Positions 13,057 through 17,166 of a stretch of DNA of 17,166 nt are shown one piece after another. Within the stretch, counting starts at the first letter, position 1; each line of letters opens with the position of its first letter. A program made the translations under genes and the position numbers. Where the stretch lies: assembly GCA_900544755.1 (NCBI GenBank), contig UQWQ01000046.1:1-17166 (forward strand), in the 5' to 3' direction. The notes below the pieces were generated by a model. The model ran no database searches. It had not been told where the DNA came from and worked only from the letters and a program-made list of their open reading frames with translations. Source of the stretch: an uncultured Collinsella sp. (GTDB taxonomy: Bacteria > Actinomycetota > Coriobacteriia > Coriobacteriales > Coriobacteriaceae).

Positions 13057-13728
13057 ATGAACGAAGCAGTTCCCGAGGCACCGTCGAGTGTCGAATCGAT
13101 GGCAAAGCAAGGTTGCGAAAAGCTCGGTCTGGAAGCGTTTGATGCGCTGGTCCGTCGTGCCCGTACGTGCCGTCGCTTTGACGAGTCCATGCGCGTGCCG
13201 CGCGAGTTTTTGCTTGAGCTGGCGGAACTGGCGCACCTGGCTCCCTGCGGCGCCAATGCTCAGCGTCTGCGTTTTCATGTGGTGAGCGGTGCCGAGGACT
13301 GCGCGCGCGTATTTGATGAGCTTGCATGGGCCGGCGCGCTTAAGGACTGGCCGGGTCCTGCCGAGGGCGAGCGCCCGACCGGCTATATCGCGATTTTGGC
13401 CGAGCGCGCCGTTCCGGGCAAGCCTGCCGCTCCCATTACCGAGGTCGACACGGGCATTGCCGCGCAGACGATGATGCTCGCCGCCCGCAGCGCCACGCCC
13501 GAGGTGTCAGCCTGCATGTTCAAGGCCTTTACGCCCCGCGCGATCGATGCCATGGGGCTCGATAACGACAAGTATGAGCTCAAGCTGATCATGGCGTTTG
13601 GCGTTCCGGCCGAGACACAGGTGATCGATGCGATCGATTCCAATCCCGACGGCTCCATCAATTATTGGCGCGACGAGGCGCGGGTGCACCACGTACCCAA
13701 GCGTTCGCTCGCCGACGTGCTGGTGTAG
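13057..13728 (+). CDS. Nitroreductase-family flavoprotein
   Basis: A 223-residue protein. The nitroreductase pattern is RARTCRRFDESMRVPREFL (about 34-52, FMN-phosphate arginines R39/R40), LAPCGANAQRLRFHVV (61-76, the variant of APSxxNxQPW), and a central GIAAQTMMLAARS helix followed by VSACMFKAF. Such enzymes use FMN and NAD(P)H to reduce nitro groups, quinones or related acceptors; the substrate is not predictable. The frame is open from 12889, but the upstream 56 codons resemble no family, and a GGGGG purine run precedes ATG 13057, so the shorter form is chosen. It lies divergent from the DUF308 gene and upstream of two phosphatase genes. Confidence 0.82.
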   Translation: MNEAVPEAPSSVESMAKQGCEKLGLEAFDALVRRARTCRRFDESMRVPREFLLELAELAHLAPCGANAQRLRFHVVSGAEDCARVFDELAWAGALKDWPGPAEGERPTGYIAILAERAVPGKPAAPITEVDTGIAAQTMMLAARSATPEVSACMFKAFTPRAIDAMGLDNDKYELKLIMAFGVPAETQVIDAIDSNPDGSINYWRDEARVHHVPKRSLADVLV

Positions 13729-13760
13729 TTGAGTGTCACCGCGGTGTGATCCGGCGGTAA

Positions 13761-13795
13761 ACCACCACAAAGGTACCCGTCCCCTTTGTGGTGGT
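13761..13795. repeat. Perfect 13-bp hairpin between nitroreductase and phosphatase genes
   Basis: ACCACCACAAAGG (13761-13773) and CCTTTGTGGTGGT (13783-13795) are perfect reverse complements around a 9-base loop (TACCCGTCC). It lies 32 bases past the nitroreductase stop and 15 bases before the next start codon, directly before that gene's ribosome binding site. No T-run follows, so an intrinsic terminator is unlikely. It looks like a member of a dispersed palindrome family. Confidence 0.6.
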
Positions 13796-13810
13796 ACGAG
13801 GGGAGGGTGT

Positions 13811-14353
13811 GTGGCAGATCTGTATTTGGTGCGGCATGGGCAGACTGAGCTCAATGTGCAGAGCATTTTGCAGGGCTGGCACGATTCGCCGCTTACGGCG
13901 CGCGGGCGCGAGCAGGCGCTGACGGCGCGTACGGCGTTTGCGGCGCGTGGCGTGGCCTTTGATCATGTGTATTCCTCGCCGTTAGGCCGGGCGCGGCATA
14001 CGGCCGAGCTTATCGTTGGCGAGGACCGTTCCATTGAGCTGGTCGATGACCTGCGTGAGTGGCATTTTGGCTCGCTGGAGGGCACATCAAATCGCGAGAT
14101 GCCGCCGCAGCCCTGGGACGATTATCCGGTGGCCTTTGGCGGCGAGTCGGAAGTGCAGCTTCAGTCGCGCATGGTCGCGGCGCTGTCCCGCATCATGGCC
14201 AGGCCGCAGCACGACTGCGTGCTGGCGGTTTCCCACGGCTCAGCCTGCCAGGAGTTTCTTGAGTATGTGACTGGCGGGGGAGAGCTGCCCGACAACGGTG
14301 CCGTGCTTCATTTTGGCTATTGCGACGGGGCGTTTTCGCTCTTGGGTTGGTAA
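13811..14353 (+). CDS. Histidine phosphatase (phosphoglycerate mutase-like) family protein
   Basis: A 180-residue protein of the histidine phosphatase superfamily. The catalytic RHG motif is LVRHGQT with phospho-acceptor H9; R60 lies in YSSPLGRA, E83 in REWHFG, and the second catalytic histidine H142 in AVSHGS. The short length and lack of the dPGM-specific insert favour a broad-specificity or cofactor-type phosphatase (CobC/GpmB-like) over glycolytic phosphoglycerate mutase. The open frame begins at 13733, but that extension crosses the hairpin at 13761-13795. GTG 13811 has a GGGGAGGG Shine-Dalgarno and gives an N-terminus (ADLYLVRHG) matching the paralogue downstream. The next gene starts 17 bases after its stop. 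Confidence 0.85.
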   Translation: MADLYLVRHGQTELNVQSILQGWHDSPLTARGREQALTARTAFAARGVAFDHVYSSPLGRARHTAELIVGEDRSIELVDDLREWHFGSLEGTSNREMPPQPWDDYPVAFGGESEVQLQSRMVAALSRIMARPQHDCVLAVSHGSACQEFLEYVTGGGELPDNGAVLHFGYCDGAFSLLGW

Positions 14354-14370
14354 CGAACGAAAGGACCCCT

Positions 14371-15006
14371 ATGAATAAAGATCTGTATCTGGTCCGTCAT
14401 GGACAGACGATATTCAACCTTAAGCGTATCATTCAGGGGTGGAGTGACTCGCCGCTTACGCAGTTGGGTTGCGACCAGGCGGCGCGCGCCGGCATGTTTT
14501 TACGTGCGCGCGGCATCGAGCCCGACCATGCCTACACCTCCACGCTTCATCGCACCGAGCAGACTATCGCCAACATGTGGCCGGGCTTGGCGTACGAGCG
14601 CCTGGACGGCCTGCGTGAGTGGTTCTTTGGCGACTTTGAGGCCGAGCGCGTGATGCTCATGCCCGAGCGCCCATGGCGTGACTTCTACTGCCAGTTTGGC
14701 GGCGAGGGGCAGATGCAGGTGCGCGAGCGCATGGTGGCGACGTTGACCGATTTGATGCGACGCCCGGACCACTCGTGCGTGCTCGCGGTGAGCCATGCCT
14801 CGGCCATCAAGGAGTTTTTGGACCACGTGAGGGGAGCGGCAGCCGACGAGCGCGAGCGCGTGCCGGGCAATTGCTCGGTGCTGCATTTTGCGTTTGGCGA
14901 TGCGACTGACACGTTTGAACTGGTCGAAGTCTTTACGCAGGAAGATTATGCGCGCGAGTTGGGTCTTGAGCCGCTGGTGGCGGTAGCGGGTCCGCAGCGC
15001 GGATAA
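14371..15006 (+). CDS. Histidine phosphatase family protein, tandem paralogue
   Basis: A 211-residue protein clearly paralogous to the preceding gene, with LVRHGQT (H10), QGWSDSPLT, R61 in STLHRTEQT, LREWFFGDFE (E83) and VLAVSHAS (H142). It carries about 30 extra C-terminal residues after LHFAFGDATD. The catalytic set is intact. ATG 14371 is preceded by AAAGGA; the frame is open from 14320, overlapping the upstream gene, but that start lacks support. The two genes probably form one transcription unit and arose by tandem duplication, then diverged most between residues 60 and 80 and around 90-105, which likely changes substrate choice. Confidence 0.87.
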   Translation: MNKDLYLVRHGQTIFNLKRIIQGWSDSPLTQLGCDQAARAGMFLRARGIEPDHAYTSTLHRTEQTIANMWPGLAYERLDGLREWFFGDFEAERVMLMPERPWRDFYCQFGGEGQMQVRERMVATLTDLMRRPDHSCVLAVSHASAIKEFLDHVRGAAADERERVPGNCSVLHFAFGDATDTFELVEVFTQEDYARELGLEPLVAVAGPQRG

Positions 15007-15051
15007 CGCGAGCGCGGCGGCACGGGTCGTCGGCTAACTTCTCGACGCAAA

Positions 15052-15090
15052 AGGGGCGGAGATGCATGTACCTGCTGCATCTCCGCCCCT
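15052..15090. terminator. Bidirectional intrinsic terminator between convergent genes
   Basis: AGGGGCGGAGATGCA (15052-15066) and TGCATCTCCGCCCCT (15076-15090) form a perfect 15-bp stem with a 9-base loop. T-rich tails follow on both strands (GTTTGTTG on plus, TTTTGCG on minus). It ends the phosphatase gene (stop 15006) and the convergent DUF1015-like gene (stop 15134). Confidence 0.9.
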
Positions 15091-15133
15091 GTTTGTTGAG
15101 CTGCCGATTTTTGTGCTGGGCGGTCTGGTCTTG

Positions 15134-15823
15134 CTAGAACCGCGCGACCTGGTGCGTGAGCAGACCCGTCGGAACCTGCGGCGCGGCGCCGCTGACCTGC
15201 GCGGCGGGGAAGAGCACGGCAACGGTAAAGTTGAACGGCTCCTTGCCGGTGTACGTTCCGGCGGCATGGGCCTCATCGGCCAGCAGCTGCGACGCCCCGG
15301 TCAGAGCGGCGGCGTAGGCGGGGTCGTCGGCCAGTGCCGGCTCCGGTGCTTGGTCGAGCATAGCGCGGATGGCCCCGACGGCGTCCTCGCGCTTGACCTC
15401 CCACGCGCGGTGCGTAATGCCCGCGGGGTCGGTGACGGCGTAGAGCGACGCGCCCTCTTTGGCGGCGCCCAGGATGATATCCATGACGGGCGAGGCCTCG
15501 TAGGCGAGCGATACGGGGCGCGGCTGCACCTTGAGCTCGGCGATCGCGCGCGCGGCGGCGAGTGCGTCGACGTTCTCGGCGACAGCCGCGTCGCTGCCCG
15601 CCAGCGTGCCAACCGGGCAGATCGCCACAACGCCCGTCACGCGACCCAGCTCGCCCGAGCATTCGTACACGTAGTACGCTGCGCCTGGATCTTTGAGCAT
15701 GAGCCCGTCGGCGATGGCGGCGCGCAGGGCGTCGTTGCCGCTCAGGATGCTGCCCATTGCAGGCAGCGCCTCGAGCACGCGGTCCTGAGCCGGGCGGATG
15801 CAGGGAAACGGAAGTGCTTTCAT
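15134..15823 (-). CDS. Short DUF1015-like protein
   Basis: A 229-residue cytoplasmic protein. The start MKALPFPCIRPAQDRVLEALPAM closely resembles the N-terminus of DUF1015 proteins (usual form KAVAFPAxRPxxDxAxxVAALP). The later pattern also fits: a YYVYEC strand, a GVVAICPVGTL strand, AVAENVDALAAARAIAELKVQPRPVSL in place of the E-K-T-R...D-R-x-x-H segment, and AVTDPAGITHRAWEV. However, DUF1015 members are usually near 400 residues, and the charged signature residues of that segment are largely missing, so this is a shortened, divergent relative or a separate family. It lies 39 bases downstream of the M20 peptidase gene on the same strand, probably cotranscribed. Function unknown. Confidence 0.6.
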   Translation of the reverse strand: MKALPFPCIRPAQDRVLEALPAMGSILSGNDALRAAIADGLMLKDPGAAYYVYECSGELGRVTGVVAICPVGTLAGSDAAVAENVDALAAARAIAELKVQPRPVSLAYEASPVMDIILGAAKEGASLYAVTDPAGITHRAWEVKREDAVGAIRAMLDQAPEPALADDPAYAAALTGASQLLADEAHAAGTYTGKEPFNFTVAVLFPAAQVSGAAPQVPTGLLTHQVARF

Positions 15824-15862
15824 GGGCGGTCCTAACGAGCGAGTCGGTTTGTTCGCGGCTTA

Positions 15863-17086
15863 TTATGCCCCAACTTGGCTGCTCGCGTCCCAGAGCGTGT
15901 TGTCGGCAAGCGCGATCAGCACTTGCTGACAACGAACGATATCGGCGTGGGGCACATATTCGTTGGGCTTGTGCGCGAGCGCGAGCGACCCGGGACCGTA
16001 GCTCATGCAATTGCGGTTGCCTGTCTTGCTGGCAATGACGGCGGTGTCGGTGTAGCCGGTAAAGAAGCCGACGGTCGTGTCCGCGCCCGTCACGTCATCG
16101 GCGGCACGCTTGAGCGCTGCTAGAAGGGGAGAGTTCGGGTTGCGCTCGATGGCGGGGCGGTCGCCCGTCACGGTGTAGCTGCCATGGCAACCGGGAACGG
16201 CGGCTTCGGCGACGGCGATGGCCTGCTCTACCATGCGCGTCGCGGCGGCCGTATCGGTCGGCGGGGTCAGACGCATGTCGACCCAGACTTTGGCGCGGTC
16301 GGGCACGACATAGGGGCGATATCCGCCCTCGATTTGGCCAAACGTGATGGTCGAAGACCCCAGCTCATCGTGCGCGGGCAGCGCCACAAACGCGCGACGG
16401 AGCGAACACACGACCTCGGCCATGGCGGCGACGGCATCCGCGCCCTTCCAGGGCTGGCTCGCATGCGTCGTCACGCCAGCCATTTCAATCTCGAACCACG
16501 TGCGTCCCTTGTGCGCCACCTGGATCTGTCCGTCGGTGGGCTCGGTGTCCAGCACCCATTCACGCGAGCCGACCCAGCCGGCATCGATCGCGGTCTCTGA
16601 GCCGCGCATAAAGTCTTCCTCGTCGACCGAGCAGATGAGCGAAAAGCCGCGGCGGGGCAGCTCGCCTTCTGCCGCCACGCGCTCGAGCGTATGGACCAGT
16701 GCGGCAATGGCGCAGGCCAGGCCACCCTTCATATCGCAGGCACCGCGGCCATAGAGTTTATCGTCGCGCACAACCGCCCCAAGCGGTGCGATGTCTGCGT
16801 CCCAGCCATCGCCCAAGGTGACGGTATCCATGTGACAGATGTAGACGAGTCGGGCCTCGTCGCTTACGGCCGGCACGGTAATCATAAGGTTGCGGCGCCC
16901 GGGGAGTACTTCGAGCTCCTCAATCTGCACGGCATCGAGCGCAGGACTATCAAGCTGCGTCAGCTGCTGCTCAATGAGCCTCTTAATGAAGTGCTCGATC
17001 TCGTCCTCATACGCGCCCGGGTCTGAGCTGTCGATCTGCACCAGCTGTTTTGCCAGTTCCCAGGCTTCCTGTTCTTCTCTTTCCAT
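15863..17086 (-). CDS. M20-family metallopeptidase/deacylase (ArgE/DapE type)
   Basis: A 407-residue protein of typical M20 length. The dinuclear zinc site is recognisable: CHMDTV with H85 and D87, GRGACDMKGG with D118, VDEED with catalytic E156 and E157, LDTEP with E182, and AHKPNEYV with H372. A lid/dimerisation domain occupies about 190-300 (HKGRTWFEIEMAGVTTHAS with H208). The family hydrolyses amide bonds of N-acyl amino acids or peptides, including ArgE and DapE. Neighbours give no arginine or lysine pathway context, so the substrate is left open. ATG 17086 has a GAAGGAG Shine-Dalgarno. It is the first gene of a unit with the DUF1015-like gene. Confidence 0.88.
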   Translation of the reverse strand: MEREEQEAWELAKQLVQIDSSDPGAYEDEIEHFIKRLIEQQLTQLDSPALDAVQIEELEVLPGRRNLMITVPAVSDEARLVYICHMDTVTLGDGWDADIAPLGAVVRDDKLYGRGACDMKGGLACAIAALVHTLERVAAEGELPRRGFSLICSVDEEDFMRGSETAIDAGWVGSREWVLDTEPTDGQIQVAHKGRTWFEIEMAGVTTHASQPWKGADAVAAMAEVVCSLRRAFVALPAHDELGSSTITFGQIEGGYRPYVVPDRAKVWVDMRLTPPTDTAAATRMVEQAIAVAEAAVPGCHGSYTVTGDRPAIERNPNSPLLAALKRAADDVTGADTTVGFFTGYTDTAVIASKTGNRNCMSYGPGSLALAHKPNEYVPHADIVRCQQVLIALADNTLWDASSQVGA

Positions 17087-17166
17087 AGTATTTATCTTCT
17101 CCTTCCTGAATGACTCATACCTGCGCGCTCCCGCGTATCACAGTCATTTTATTGTGGCAATGTTAG

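Noticed and set aside
13733..13810. N-terminal extension of the first histidine phosphatase
   Set aside because: It would translate the hairpin at 13761-13795; GTG 13811 has a strong Shine-Dalgarno and aligns with the start of the paralogue.
15062..15835. A 257-codon plus-strand frame opposite the DUF1015-like gene
   Set aside because: It begins within the terminator hairpin, has no family signature, and the opposite strand gives a protein-like sequence with a recognisable N-terminus.

Overview
The window reads as chromosome of a high-GC Coriobacteriia, most likely Collinsella or a close relative. This is an inference. It rests on GC-rich codon use, the run of housekeeping genes (xseA-xseB, HIT protein, ackA), a stand-alone PD-(D/E)XK/AbiEi-like protein of a type I associate with Coriobacteriia, and many short palindromic intergenic elements. 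No rRNA, tRNA, CRISPR array, transposase or phage gene was seen.

Layout. 1-879 (+): the 3' end of xseA, then xseB (exodeoxyribonuclease VII) and a HIT-family hydrolase. 921-3091 (+): a LysR-type regulator and an MFS exporter, visibly less GC-rich than their surroundings, with a dyad between them that could be the regulator's binding site. 3212-4390 (+): acetate kinase, bracketed by intrinsic terminators. 4742-7441 (-): a metal-resistance operon, arsR/smtB-type repressor, then a free-standing HMA metallochaperone, then a P1B-type Zn/Cd/Pb ATPase. It has a consensus promoter embedded in operator DNA, and a third operator copy before the ATPase. 7442-7860: non-coding, with a 23-bp perfect inverted repeat (operators) and a separate imperfect inverted repeat with GTGCAAAA/GAGTATTC arms. 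7861-9051 (-): the PD-(D/E)XK protein. 9401-10369 (-): a DEDDh exonuclease with an unassigned N-terminal domain. 10541-11629 (+): a putative heavy-metal/arsenic-type permease with a histidine-rich loop and a dyad over its promoter. 11736-12821 (-): a DUF308/HdeD membrane protein whose stop codon abuts the start of a YaiI/UPF0178 protein. 13057-15006 (+): a nitroreductase and two tandem histidine-phosphatase paralogues. 15134-17086 (-): an M20 metallopeptidase followed by a short DUF1015-like protein, convergent with the phosphatases across a bidirectional terminator.

How it works together. The clearest circuit is metal homeostasis. The repressor carries an intact SmtB-type alpha-5 zinc site (D105, H107, H118, E121). 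Its operators sit in the spacer of its own promoter, downstream of that promoter, and before the ATPase, so metal should release repressor, chaperone and pump together. The second metal-type transporter at 10541 has an unrelated dyad, so it probably answers to another regulator. The most novel-looking material is the inverted-repeat element beside the PD-(D/E)XK gene, together with several families of intergenic hairpins that look dispersed. All of this needs genome-wide comparison, which could not be run here.
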